Positions 9,028-17,900 of a DNA stretch of 64,000 nt are shown one piece after another (the stretch's first letter is position 1; each line of letters opens with the position of its first letter). Source of the DNA: Diploptera punctata (Eukaryota; Arthropoda; Insecta; Blattodea; Blaberidae); contig JASPKZ010007543.1 in assembly GCA_030220185.1 (NCBI GenBank), positions 332,501 through 396,500 of the forward strand, in the 5' to 3' direction. Both the position numbers and the translations under genes were made by a program. Under the pieces are notes generated by a model, which saw nothing but the letters and a program-made list of their open reading frames with translations, searched no databases and was not told the DNA's origin.

Positions 9028-9820
9028 TAACTAACTAATTAACTAACTAACTCATTGGCACTATCGAACCCATAGGTTCATGGCCGCGCGGACATAAGCT
9101 CTCCATATATCCCTATCCTGAGCCAATGTTTTCCAATTATCCCCTGTATAATCTACTTCCCTCAAATCATAGTTAATGTTATTCTCCCATCTCATTCTTA
9201 GTCTACCAACTGGACGTTTTCCCTCTGGCTTTCCTACAAGAAGCCTCCATGCAAGTCTTTTTCATTCCCCATACGTGCAACATGTATGACTTAACTGTTC
9301 TTATTATATCTGGCTTCCTATAAAGACCATGTAGTTCATTGTTATGTAGTCTTCTCCATTCACCTGTCTGTTCATCTCTCTTTGGTCTAACATTTTTTCT
9401 AAGTACTTTATTCTTAAATACTCGTAATCTCCTTTCCTCCCTTAAAGTAAGAGTCCATGTTTCGCACCCATATAATATAACTGGTAGAATAATAGTTTTG
9501 TATATTTTCAGTTTAACGTTTTTTGAAAGGAGTTGGGGCATCAAGAGTCTCTGCAATGCATAATAGCACGCATTTCCAGAATTGAGCCTATGTTTAATTT
9601 CTTTGTGCATCTCATTCCTATTTGTGATTATTGTTCCTAGGTATTTGAATTCAGCCACTTCCTCAAAATCTCCCTCATTTGTCATTAGCTGTCCATTTCC
9701 ATTATATAATGTATTTCTACGTGTGACCATATATTTAGTTTTATTTATATTTACTTCCAGTCATAATTTCTTAGTGTTACTCAATAGTGTGTGCGTGTTG
9801 GCCTTTAGTATCTCCTCCGT
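9028..9820 (-). mobile_element. LINE-A copy, 5'-truncated
   Basis: A minus-strand RTE-like LINE tail of about 0.8 kb. The frame 9203-9730 (175 aa) contains EFKYLGTIITNRNEMHKEI, LYGCETWTL and the LHGLYRKPDIIRTVKS segment, then is disrupted near the RLRWAGH motif. The last part (9045-9200) continues in another frame to NLRVR. The TAAC-type tail at 9028-9050 is at the 3' end. A second LINE-A copy is inserted at its upstream edge. Confidence 0.8.
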
Positions 9821-9835
9821 TATTAGACCAACATA

Positions 9836-9980
9836 CTTACTTACTTACTTACTCACTGGCACTATCGAACCCGTAGGTTCATGGCCGTGCGGACATAAGC
9901 TCTCCATACATCCCTATCCTGAGCTAATGCTTTCCAATCATTCCCTGTATAATCTACTTCCCTCAAATCATAGTTAATGT
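9836..9980 (-). mobile_element. LINE-A 145-bp copy with perfect target duplication
   Basis: Only the last 145 bases of LINE-A are present. They are flanked by the 15-bp direct repeat TATTAGACCAACATA at 9821-9835 and 9981-9995, with the ACTTACTTACTT tail at the left. The insertion is simple and complete, so this short 3' end alone was mobilised. Confidence 0.9.
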
Positions 9981-10036
9981 TATTAGACCAACATAGGTCT
10001 AGTTATTAATGCTCTCAATTAATTTACCAATTTTGT

Positions 10037-10112
10037 CAAATTTTGTAAGAATTTTGTAAGAATTTTGTAAGAATTTTGTAAGAATTTTGTAAGAATTTTG
10101 TAAGAATTTTCT
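10037..10112. repeat. 11-bp minisatellite (AATTTTGTAAG)n
   Basis: About six to seven head-to-tail units of AATTTTGTAAG with almost no divergence. Confidence 0.9.
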
Positions 10113-10165
10113 TTTAAGGTAATGTTAATTATTTTACTTGTAGAAGTATAGATTGGAATACTTTG

Positions 10166-10210
10166 CGCCTGCGTAGTAAGTAGTAAGTAGTAAGTAGTAA
10201 GTAGTAAGTA
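10166..10210. repeat. 7-bp repeat (GTAGTAA)n
   Basis: About six units of GTAGTAA. Confidence 0.9.
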
Positions 10211-10560
10211 GAGTTGGAGTGAAAAGGAGCTGTGTTTCCAATTACTCCATTATGCTTTGTCTCTAAGTTAACTAAAATCTATTATTACTCCTTTCTCTTC
10301 TTGTTCCCGCCATTATTCATATTCCCCGTCTCGCTCGCGGAGGTATACGAGTAACGTTGTAATTAGGCCAAGCCGCCGGGATTTCACGTAATTAGTCCAA
10401 TCTGGTCCCGCCAATAACTCAACCTAATGATTCTGGGCCATCAAACGTAGCCTGGATTCTCTAAGACTCACTTACAGGCTTAAATTCCCAACTAGAGATT
10501 CGAGATTATGCTATTGTGTTTAAAAGCTATTTTAGTTCATTTCCCACGACAAATAGAGTT
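10211..10560. other. Unassigned DNA
   Basis: No coding or repeat assignment possible. Confidence 0.3.
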
Positions 10561-10830
10561 TATTGTCATTTTATTTTATAAACAGGTTTTCAATGTTTAC
10601 GTATCTTTCTGTGTCTAAAGATTTGTTTTCCTTCTCCACTCGTCCCTATCCATCCACTCCTTGTCATACAGTCTTCTTGTTCTCATTCCAGTTTTTATTT
10701 CTTGTATCCAAGTGTTTCGAGGTCTTCCATTCTTTCTTCTTCCAGGTGGACACCATTCCAAAGTTTTTCTGGGTAACCTTTCTTCTTGAATTCGTCGTAT
10801 GTGCTCATACCAATTTAACTGCTTATATCT
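10561..10830 (-). pseudogene. LINE-B reverse transcriptase tail
   Basis: Minus-strand sequence closely parallel to 3300-3560. It encodes relics of the GHVRRM-like and GRPRNTW-like segments but contains stops. It is cut at 10830 by SINE3. Confidence 0.65.
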
Positions 10831-10832
10831 AG

Positions 10833-10925
10833 AAGCTCACCCCTGTGGTGTCGAGGTAGTGTGCTGTCTTGTCACGCAGCGGGCCCGGGTTAGATTCCCG
10901 GTCGGAAAAAGCTTTAGGGTGAGGT
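10833..10925 (+). mobile_element. SINE3 head
   Basis: Plus-strand tRNA-like head with CTGTGGTGTCGAGGTAGTGT and a GGGCCCGGGTTAGATTCCCG B-box region, then AGGGTGAGGTT. The body is truncated. Confidence 0.75.
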
Positions 10926-11225
10926 TGCGCAAAACATGTAATTCAGGCTGGACACTATATGCATAACATCAATAATATCCTCACAATATTAGATAGAGGA
11001 AACATTCCAACAAGGATACATATACTGGAGGAAATTACAATCTTAAGAGAAATCGACAACATCCTGATTCTTAATGAGAACACACCCAGTCCACACAATC
11101 CTCTATACAAAATACAACTAAGTCAGTGCTTCAACAAGGGTCAACAAGAACAGACCTAATGCATTGTGCCGATGATGGGACTAGTCCCGAGAGGCCTACA
11201 GAGTTTTAAAAGAACTTACGTTGAG
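10926..11225 (+). pseudogene. Penelope-like C-terminal relic (tentative)
   Basis: From 10936 a frame reads KHVIQAGHYMHNINNILTIL, and the open part 10959-11159 continues with an EEITILREIDNILILNE-like stretch. The spacing of a histidine-containing start, a hydrophobic middle and a charged helix resembles the GIY-YIG/C-terminal region of Penelope-like elements. It is followed by GATGATGGGACTAGTCCCGA, a hairpin of the kind seen in Penelope-like ends. This is resemblance only; the GIY and YIG motifs are not present. Confidence 0.4.
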
Positions 11226-11261
11226 GAGACGGACCTACAAGGTAACTAACTGTTTTATAGT

Positions 11262-11480
11262 TTTAATCTTACATTATATGTATTATTTAAATAAAAATAA
11301 AACTTATTTTTATTTGATTTTCATATTTATTAAGATATAATTCAGTGACAGCTGTTTCGGTACACTGTACCTTCTTCAGACATGTTAACAAATTATGAAT
11401 TGTGTTATTATAGTACATATCAACTGATCTAAGCAACAATACAACAATAATTTGTTTAAATTTTACATGTTTGTGATAAG
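11262..11480 (-). mobile_element. Penelope-like terminal repeat, arm 1 (PLE-Q)
   Basis: Inverse copy of the sequence split between 11575-11632, 12266-12278 and 13151-13285. Together they form a head-to-head pair. The shared terminal sequence runs from the AATACAACAATAATTTG segment through GTTATTATAGTACATATCAA to ACTGTACCTTCTTCAGACAT. It contains a hammerhead-like motif, as Penelope-like pseudo-LTRs often do. Confidence 0.5.
11340..11392 (-). ncRNA. Hammerhead-ribozyme-like motif
   Basis: On the minus strand the order is CTGAAGA (core C3-A9, N7 = A), hairpin GGTAC-AGT-GTACC (stem II), GAAA, then ACAGCTGT as a very short stem III and GTC as cleavage triplet. This matches the type-I minimal hammerhead layout known from Penelope-like elements. 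Stem I shows only two obvious pairs next to the core, so activity is uncertain. The sister copy at 13184-13224 has TTGAAGA and a broken GTC. Confidence 0.5.
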
Positions 11481-11632
11481 GGTAAGAAGTTGGAAATTTT
11501 GAGGCTGTAGAAATAAATAAATTGGAAAGTAGTAATAAACTGTTAAATTCTCAACTAGATTTGAATGAATCGCCTTTGTTAAATTTAAAAATTTAAATAA
11601 ATATTGTTGTATTGTTACTTAGTTCAGTTAAT

Positions 11633-12265
11633 CATCATCATCATCATCACTCCAGGGATTAGGCAATTGCCTGTTCCGGCTTCATAATGCATCAGCCCAA
11701 CGTCTTCTAGGTCTTCCAACATCACATCTTCCTCTTGCTTGATAATTTCTTGCTAACAATGGATATCTCTCCTTACTCATTCCATCCATGTGATCAATCC
11801 ATTTCTGTCTGTAATTCGTGACTTTATCCAATAAAGGCTGTACTATCAATTCTTCTCTTATATCCTCATTTCTTATTCTATCAAGTCTTGTACATCCTTT
11901 TACTTGTCTTAGGAACCTCATCTCCGCCGTCTGTATTCTATCCTTCTGTTTTTTCACTGGAGCCCAAGTTTCACATCCATACAATATTGTGGGAACCGCC
12001 ATAACATTATATATTTTTATCCTGGTTTCTTTTCTAATTTTATTTTTGAATGTTCTCTGTATTGTTCCATACACCGTCTGAAATTTATTCATTTTGGAAT
12101 CAATATCTCTTTCCACATTGTAGCCAACATCACAGCCCAAATATTTGAAACTAGACACCTGTTCTATACTTTGATTTTCTAAAATAATTTTCGATCTCAC
12201 TGGATCTCTTCCTCTAGAAGCCATGGTCTTCGTTTTCCTTACAGAAATCTTTAGATCGTATAAGA
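11633..12265 (-). pseudogene. LINE-E reverse transcriptase C-terminus
   Basis: The minus-strand frame 11682-12293 encodes about 200 residues, of which those up to 12265 belong to LINE-E: a VRKTKTMASRGRDPVRSKII segment (end of the palm/thumb), FKYLGCDVGYN, TILYGCETW, EMRFLRQVKGC, KWIDHMDGM and GRCDVGRPRRRWADAL. This is a 5'-truncated RTE-like LINE without YADD box or endonuclease. The 3' end has a GGCAATTGCC hairpin and a (GAT)n tail. Flanking repeats TCAGTTAAT (11624) and TCAGTTGAT (12266) mark the target duplication. Confidence 0.8.
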
Positions 12266-12288
12266 TCAGTTGATATGTACTATAATAA

Positions 12289-13150
12289 AACACGTCTGGG
12301 GAAAAGAATCGTATATACTCAACCTAGGATTTAAGGAGAGATCAGGGCTTGCTTGGTTTAGGCTAGGGGCATGGAAATTTCTAAAAATTAGCGACGATCA
12401 CGATATGCGAATATGTCCAATGTGCGGGAACTTTGAAGATGAGATACATATATTAGGAAAATGTAATGATTTAGAATATTGGAGACGTCAGTTATTACCG
12501 GAAAGATTTCTAAATTCAAATCGGGAAAGATTGGCATGCTACGAGTTATTGGTAAATCCAGAAAATTGGATAAACCTCGGTAAATTTCTGGACAAAACGC
12601 GAAAAATAAGGACAACACTCATTCATGAATAAATATATGTTATCAAAATGCAAATACCATTAATTATTAACAATTATATATAAATTAATTAGTGTATAAT
12701 GCTGTTGTGTTATTATTTAATTGTAATATTAATGTGTTTTCTTTATGTAATTGTAATGTTAATGTTTTTTTAGTGTATAATGCTATTGTGTTATTATTTA
12801 ATTGTAATATTATTATTGTGTTTTCTTTATGTAATTGTAATGTTATTGCTATTGTGTTATTACTTAATTGTAATATTATTGTGTTTTCTTTATGTAATTG
12901 TAATGTTAATGTTTTTAGTGAATAATGCTATTGTGTTATTATTTAATGGTAATAGTTTTATTGTGTTTTCTTTATTTAATTGTAATGTTATTGCTGTATT
13001 TGTTTATTTTTCTTTACACTAGTACCAATTATTACTTTATTGTAACGGACTGTCAACAGCACGTACGGCTTACTGCCCGTGCGACCCATATTTGTAAATA
13101 ATATTGTAAATATCTTACTTTTTGTTTAATAAAGTCCTACTACTACTACT
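12289..13150 (+). mobile_element. LINE-P 3' end with CCHC tail and CTA microsatellite
   Basis: Coding 12291-12632 ends in a LINE-type zinc tail: RSGLAWFRLGAWKF, then CPMCGNFEDEIHILGKC (C-x2-C-x8-H-x4-C). The domain lies about 115 residues from the end of the retained frame. A 3' region of about 500 bases follows, containing an internal tandem repeat, a TTTAATAAAG polyadenylation-like signal and a (CTA)n tail. The ACTATAATAA target duplication is at 12279 and 13151. The polymerase domain is missing. Confidence 0.65.
12695..13010. repeat. Minisatellite in LINE-P 3' region
   Basis: About four imperfect 66-81 bp units, each starting near TGCTATTGTGTTATTATTTA (about 12700, 12781, 12847, 12927). 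The frames across it are repeat translations and should not be taken as genes. Confidence 0.85.
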
Positions 13151-13290
13151 ACTATAATAACACAATTCATAATTTGTTGACATGTTTGAAGAAGGTACAG
13201 TGTACCGAAACAGCTTGCACTGAATTATATCTTAATAAATATGAAAATCAAATAAAACTAAGTTTTATTTTTATTTAATTAATAAATAAG

Positions 13291-13835
13291 GATTTTCATC
13301 AAGTAAACACCAACTCAGTTGATTATTACCCTATATTATCGTAAACATAAAAATAGTTTAATTTGTTTAGGCGTAGGAGCGCATCCCAGATATTAGCTAG
13401 TTAGAGCATTAATTAGAAGTAACTAGCAGGATGAATGAGCACAGTTTTTCAAAGCGTTTTACGGTGTTATCAAGGGAATGCATTCAAAGAGACACTTGTA
13501 TGATAAGAATCACCACAGTGGTTTGGTAATCTGTAACGCGCTAGTTTCTGATTGGCGGCTTTCATTAAGCTGTAATCAGCGCGTTCTCATCTCGCTGATC
13601 AGCCACCAACAAACGTCAATCAAACACAGGAACACATCACGCATCGATACTTCCATATCTAAATGTGATCTTGTACCGTACATATGCCCTTCATCCTCTC
13701 AATGCTTACAGCTAATGTTTCATTTCAGCTAATTCCGAAGGATGTTAGAAATGTAGGATATTCTCGTGAAAAGAATTTTGAAAAGAAATTTGCATCGTTT
13801 ATAACTATTAGCCACCAAAAAAATCATTATATATA
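13291..13835. other. Unassigned DNA
   Basis: An 84-codon frame at 13478 shows no motif. No repeat match seen. Confidence 0.35.
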
Positions 13836-14060
13836 CAGCGTGTTGCAAAACAAAAAACACTGACAACGGAGGTGACGTGGTATATAGAAATAAGTTGACC
13901 ATTTTTACACGCTTTATATTAGCTTGACCTGTATCTATGTAACGGAATTTTTGAACACGATTTTCACCCACTTAGAACATTGGATCGACTTGAAACTTTG
14001 CATACTTTTAAAGGACCAATGACAATACAAGAATTTCATAATTGTTTTCTAAAATCCTAG

Positions 14061-14399
14061 TGCCGCGCCGTAGCCGAGCGGTTAACGTAGGAAGCCTTGG
14101 CGCAGAGCTATGAGACTTGCGCTGGTTCGAGTCTCCATGGGGGAAGAAATTTTCTCATGGTATTTCGGCCAGTATGGGACCGGTGCTCACCCAGCATCGT
14201 GATGCATTTGGGTAGCTACAATAAGTAGCGGCTCCAGGTTGAGAAAACCAGCTATAACGCGGGGGGACTCGACATGCTGACCACATGCCACCCCTACAGT
14301 GGCTGATTATCATCTACCTTTGTGATTGACACATGTGGATGTGAAGCCAGCAGCCGCCTGGTAGGCTAAGGGCCTTGTAGGCCTGTCGTGCCAGGAGGT
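14061..14399 (+). mobile_element. SINE1, tRNA-derived, 16-bp target duplication
   Basis: The head CGCCGTAGCCGAGCGGTTAA carries the A box, and CTGGTTCGAGTCTCC the B box. The body includes CCAGTATGGGACCGGTGC and AATAAGTAGCGGCTCCAGG. The flanking repeat TTTTCTAAAATCCT(A/G)G occurs at 14045-14060 and 14400-14415. Other copies lie at 22458-22810 (reverse) and 46005-46354. Confidence 0.9.
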
Positions 14400-14493
14400 T
14401 TTTCTAAAATCCTGGTCAGAAACATCAGAAAATAAAAAAATTAGAACCTGTATAATACTCGTAGGTTGCGGATTTATCGACTCTTTAGTCTAT

Positions 14494-14585
14494 GGTTGTA
14501 AGAGTTCAGTTGGTAGAGTGGTGGACTATAGTGGTATATAATTTCAGTAATCCATAGGTCACTGGTTCAAATCCGGCCCGGAGGA
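14494..14585 (+). pseudogene. tRNA-Tyr pseudogene with intron
   Basis: AGTTGGTAGAGTGGTGGACT, then ATAG, an 18-nt insert (14532-14549), TCCATAGGTCACTGGTTCAA and ATCCGGCCCGGAGGA follow the usual insect tRNA-Tyr order, with an intron just 3' of the anticodon loop. The anticodon reads ATA rather than GTA, and the 5' acceptor strand no longer pairs with CGGAGGA, so I call it a pseudogene. A TTTATTTTTT run follows. Confidence 0.65.
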
Positions 14586-14724
14586 TTTATTTTTTAGAAG
14601 AGTATTAAGCAATTAAATTTTCATGGGATTCCGGTTTATGACAATCAATTAAACTAAAAATAAAAAAATAATAGTTTAAAAAACTAAAACAACACGCTTT
14701 ATTAAGAAACCAAACTAAAAAATA

Positions 14725-15190
14725 AAAAAAATAGTTTTAAAAAACTAAAAGAACACGCTTTATTACGAAACCGAACTAAAAAATGAAAAATGATTTTAAT
14801 TTCCAACACGCTTGGGATAAAATTAAAGTGGTCAACAAAAAATCATCTCCAACACATCTAGAATAAAACTAGAGTTATCTACAAAAATAATTTTACCATC
14901 AAAAGCGTGGGGTGCTTTTTATGGGTTTTACGTTTTCTTCTTAGAGACTTTACTTTTACCAATATCTGTTTATTATCAAATATATTAATTGATATAGGGC
15001 ACCCCACGCGTTTGATGGTAAACATATATTTTTTAGATAACTCTAGTTTTATTCTAGATGTGTTGGAGATGATTTGTATGTTGACCACTTTAATTTTATC
15101 CCAAGCGTGTTGGAAATTAAAATTATTTTTCATTTTTTAGTTCGGTTTTCTAATAAAGCGCGTTGTTTTAGTTTTTTAAACTATTGTTTA
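14725..15190. repeat. Long foldback, about 190-bp arms
   Basis: The left arm (14725-14917) and right arm (14999-15190) are near-complementary across their length: for example CCAACACGCTTGGGATAAAA against TTTTATCCCAAGCGTGTTGG, and GCGTGGGGTGC against GCACCCCACGC at the inner ends. The spacer is about 80 bases. The outer left end repeats an ACTAAAA-ACACGCTTTATTA unit (14655-14720). No coding frame spans it. Confidence 0.85.
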
Positions 15191-15309
15191 TTTAATAAGG
15201 TACCCAGTTCGGAATTGATGGGATTTCACACTATGACTAGTTAATTTTGTCTCAAAATCAGTGTTAGTTCGATGGATTTGAAGACTCAGTACTTAACAAC
15301 ACCTCACAG

Positions 15310-15678
15310 GTTCCGAACCTATGATACGAGGCTTCGCAACGCAATATGACTACAACATAACGGTGCTCCAGCTCACATCCATGCCAATGTGACAAGACAT
15401 TTGGATACCACGTATCCAGGTCGAGGGGGACCAGTCACATGACCTCTGAGATCACCTGATCTTAACCCTCTCGACTACGTTTGTGGGGCGACATGAAACA
15501 GCCTGTTTATCAGACTCCAGTAGAATCATGTATGGATCTTATAGCCCGAATCCACGCTTCTACAGAAATCATTCAAACGAGGACAGACGTATTTGAATGT
15601 GTGCGCCAATTACTACACCGCCGATGTATGCTCTGCAATGAGATGGGAGATGGATATTTTGAAAACATGTTGTAATTA
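15310..15678 (+). pseudogene. Mariner-type transposase C-terminus
   Basis: Two frames show an HNGAPAHIHANVTRHL-like segment near 15350 (containing the region after the second catalytic residue), a GRGGPVT segment, RSPDLNPLDYV with the third catalytic D, then LWGDMKQPVYQTPVES and the terminal RRCMLCNEMGDGYFENML. A frameshift or stop lies near 15438. The N-terminal helix-turn-helix and first catalytic D are not present nearby. It sits inside the T2 inverted repeats and is therefore its likely transposase relic. Confidence 0.75.
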
Positions 15679-15889
15679 TGACAGTATTCTTAAGTAATGT
15701 ATCTTGAAATTCAACTAACGGAACTCTTGAGAAGTTAGCTACTCATAATGTGAAAACGCATCATTTCCGGTCATTGGTACCTTATTTAAAATGTTCAACA
15801 TATCTCAATATACCACCTCACCTCCGTTGTCGGTGTTTTTGCAACACCCTGTATATATGTACTAAATAAATTAAATATTAAGGATTAAT

Positions 15890-16247
15890 TAATTACATTA
15901 TATGATACATACTGCGACAAACCAAACATGGTGGTTCCAGTTAATTTGAATTTCGAATTTCGGATAAACCCACATTTCTAACGGCAGGATTTCGATGACT
16001 TTTGGCCAATACCTAGCTCAATTTATTATAATATCATATACTGAGTTTCGTTGTTAAACATAAAAATTGCTACTGCTAGAGCGATTTTGAAATTGATGTT
16101 TTAGGAGAACTCCTACATCTAATGGTTTTACTGGGATCAATTGTGAATCTAAACCATCCAGGGACCCACACAGACACACACAAAAAAATTCATCAAAATC
16201 GGTCCAGTTGTTTAGGAGGACTTCAGTGACATACACACGTACAGAAC

Positions 16248-16255
<8 letters not shown>
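15890..16255 (+). mobile_element. RTE-type 3'-UTR repeat (RTE-S2)
   Basis: Better preserved than the 2395 copy: GCTAGAGCGATTTTGAAATT, CTCCTACATCTAATGGTTTT, AACCATCCAGGGACC and TCATCAAAATCGGTCCAGTT, then ACGTACAGAACAATT and a TA array. Confidence 0.7.

Positions 16256-16294
<39 letters not shown>
16253..16294. repeat. (TA)n microsatellite, target of Tc1 insertion
   Basis: Pure TA array at the left border of the Tc1-like element. A matching TA array follows the right border (23571-23612). Confidence 0.95.
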
Positions 16295-16297
<3 letters not shown>

Positions 16298-16514
16298 TCC
16301 AAAATAAAAGCAACAAACTCAAATTTCAACTTTTTGGGTTTATTTAGGCAGGAAATAGTATAAACAAGTGATTCGAAAGTATAAACAACCAGAATAATAA
16401 AGAAAGTAAACAACTGCAACATCCATGCATACCAGTAAAACAAAATGTCCCTTTTTTTCAAAATTAGTGAATATCAAACACATCCAGAAAACAGGTTAGT
16501 GTGTTCAGTATTGG

Positions 16515-17332
16515 TGTCGCGTAGAGAGAATGAACCACCTTCACCGCTACTGCTACCTTCCGGGATCGTTGGGTTATGACTATGCTGTACTTAGTAACGT
16601 GTTCCTGATATCTAAAGAAGTTATTAATGAGAAAACAGCCTGCCTCGGGCCATAGAAGGCGGCTAACAATTCATCTTTCTTTTCCAGTTGAACGTGCATA
16701 TAAATATAAATACTGATTATAAATTGCATAGGATGAAATAACTTCGTTACAGGATAGAGAACAATGATAATCTTAAATAACCACAAGGGGCGTAAAAGTT
16801 AAGCTTTTAATGAAAAAACAAGTGTTGATTGTAAAAAAAAATGAATAACAAAAGATTGATCTTCGATCAATCGATCAGACATAGATAATAACAAAGTAAA
16901 AGCTGAATAAATAACATACCATACAAACTGTCACACTCATACATGTCCAAACTCCATTGGAATTCCTTTTTCCATGCTTGATTGGACTAACTCAAATCCG
17001 ACCATTCCTCGGTCACAATCCACTTGTTTATCTTATAAATCACCATGTTAACTTCGCCGATGCATGGTGCACTTAAGTTGGATTCGGATACTGAATCCAC
17101 TTCTATACAACATAACGCCACTTGCTAGGCCGATCGAATGATAAGGTTCATTGAGATTACCAAGCATATAAAGGTTCGCGGGTAGAGGGGATGTGCGCTA
17201 TAAAGATGCGCGGAGGAAAGGGTGAAAGGGAAGGGGTAGCCACACGGAACAAGGGACATTGGCAGGCTTCATAAATATTCTCGAGGAGCATAAAGATGAA
17301 TAACTGAACCGCAAAAGGGTACTTTCGGTTCA
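16515..17332 (-). repeat. Gypsy 3' LTR
   Basis: An 818-bp terminal repeat with TG...CA ends on the plus strand (TGTCGCGTAG ... TTTCGGTTCA). It differs from the other LTR (20464-21281) at about four positions by eye: two single-base indels and two substitutions. The polypurine tract lies immediately inside, at 17334-17348 on the minus strand. Confidence 0.95.
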
Positions 17333-17333
17333 A

Positions 17334-17348
17334 TAGCTCCCCCTACAC
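17334..17348 (-). other. Polypurine tract of Gypsy element
   Basis: Minus-strand AGGGGGAGC directly upstream of the 3' LTR, the expected site of plus-strand DNA priming. Confidence 0.7.
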
Positions 17349-17900
17349 CCTCCGGGTAAAAAGAAAAAGAGTCCATAGGCTTCGAAGTAATGTCCAGTGA
17401 AACAATCCCACGTTGGGAGGGGCACATAAACACTATCGGATTCCAGCGGTACTATTAATGCAAATCTTCCATCGTCACCAATATCACAATCACCACACTC
17501 GCTTTAATGTAGACTATTTATGCGCTGAAAATAAACTCCATTTGATTCAGCCGCCATAGTACAAGTCTGCGGTGTTCCAGGTGAAAACCCGGGTGACGAT
17601 ATAATACTTGGATTGCCGGATCGCAATCCCGTTCCACCGCTTTCCCAGAATCCGTAGTTCCAAAAGCCACTATGTTGGTCAGCTGGGCACTCGGGGGTCG
17701 GCCGGATCCTCCAAGCGCTCGACTGCCGAACATTCCAGGCTTACAAAGAGTCGAACTGCCAATGTTTAGGAAAGGTAAACTGAAACAAAGAACAGGCAAA
17801 AGCAGGAAAGCAGAACCATAGATATACTACTTCAACATGTGTCATAATACAAAATATCTAGCTTAACATACAGCTCTTTTTTCTACAAACATGCTAGAGT
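17349..17900 (-). other. Gypsy 3' non-coding region
   Basis: Between the end of pol and the polypurine tract. A 93-codon minus frame (17518-17799) has no recognised motif, and no envelope-type signal peptide or transmembrane protein is evident. Confidence 0.5.

Larger units (their letters stand above)
11575..13290 (+). mobile_element. PLE-Q arm 2, split by LINE-E and LINE-P
   Basis: Pieces at 11575-11632, 12266-12278 and 13151-13285 join into the reverse complement of arm 1. The first break is a LINE-E insertion (TCAGTTAAT/TCAGTTGAT repeat). The second is a LINE-P insertion (ACTATAATAA on both sides). The rejoined order matches arm 1, which supports both calls. Confidence 0.6.
13836..15853 (+). 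mobile_element. Mariner-type element T2, decayed, with nested inserts
   Basis: Terminal inverted repeats are visible. At 13838 the plus strand has GTGTTGCAAAAC and GACAACGGAGGTGACGTGGT; at 15805-15850 the inverse reads ACAGGGTGTTGCAAAAACAC and GACAACGGAGGTGAGGTGGT. Both ends abut TATATA. Inside are a transposase C-terminus (15310-15675), SINE1 (14061-14399), a tRNA-Tyr pseudogene and a long foldback, so little of the original element remains. Confidence 0.7.

Noticed and set aside
10037..10210. Short direct repeats that could suggest a CRISPR-like array
   Set aside because: Repeats of 11 and 7 bp without spacers in a eukaryotic transposon region; simple minisatellites.
12692..13022. Cys/Asn-rich frames (LFNCNINVFSLCNCNVNVF type)
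   Set aside because: Frames across a minisatellite in the LINE-P 3' region; the periodic peptide follows the DNA period.
17518..17799. Possible env or accessory gene in the Gypsy 3' region
   Set aside because: 93 codons without signal peptide, membrane segment or recognisable motif; it stays non-coding.
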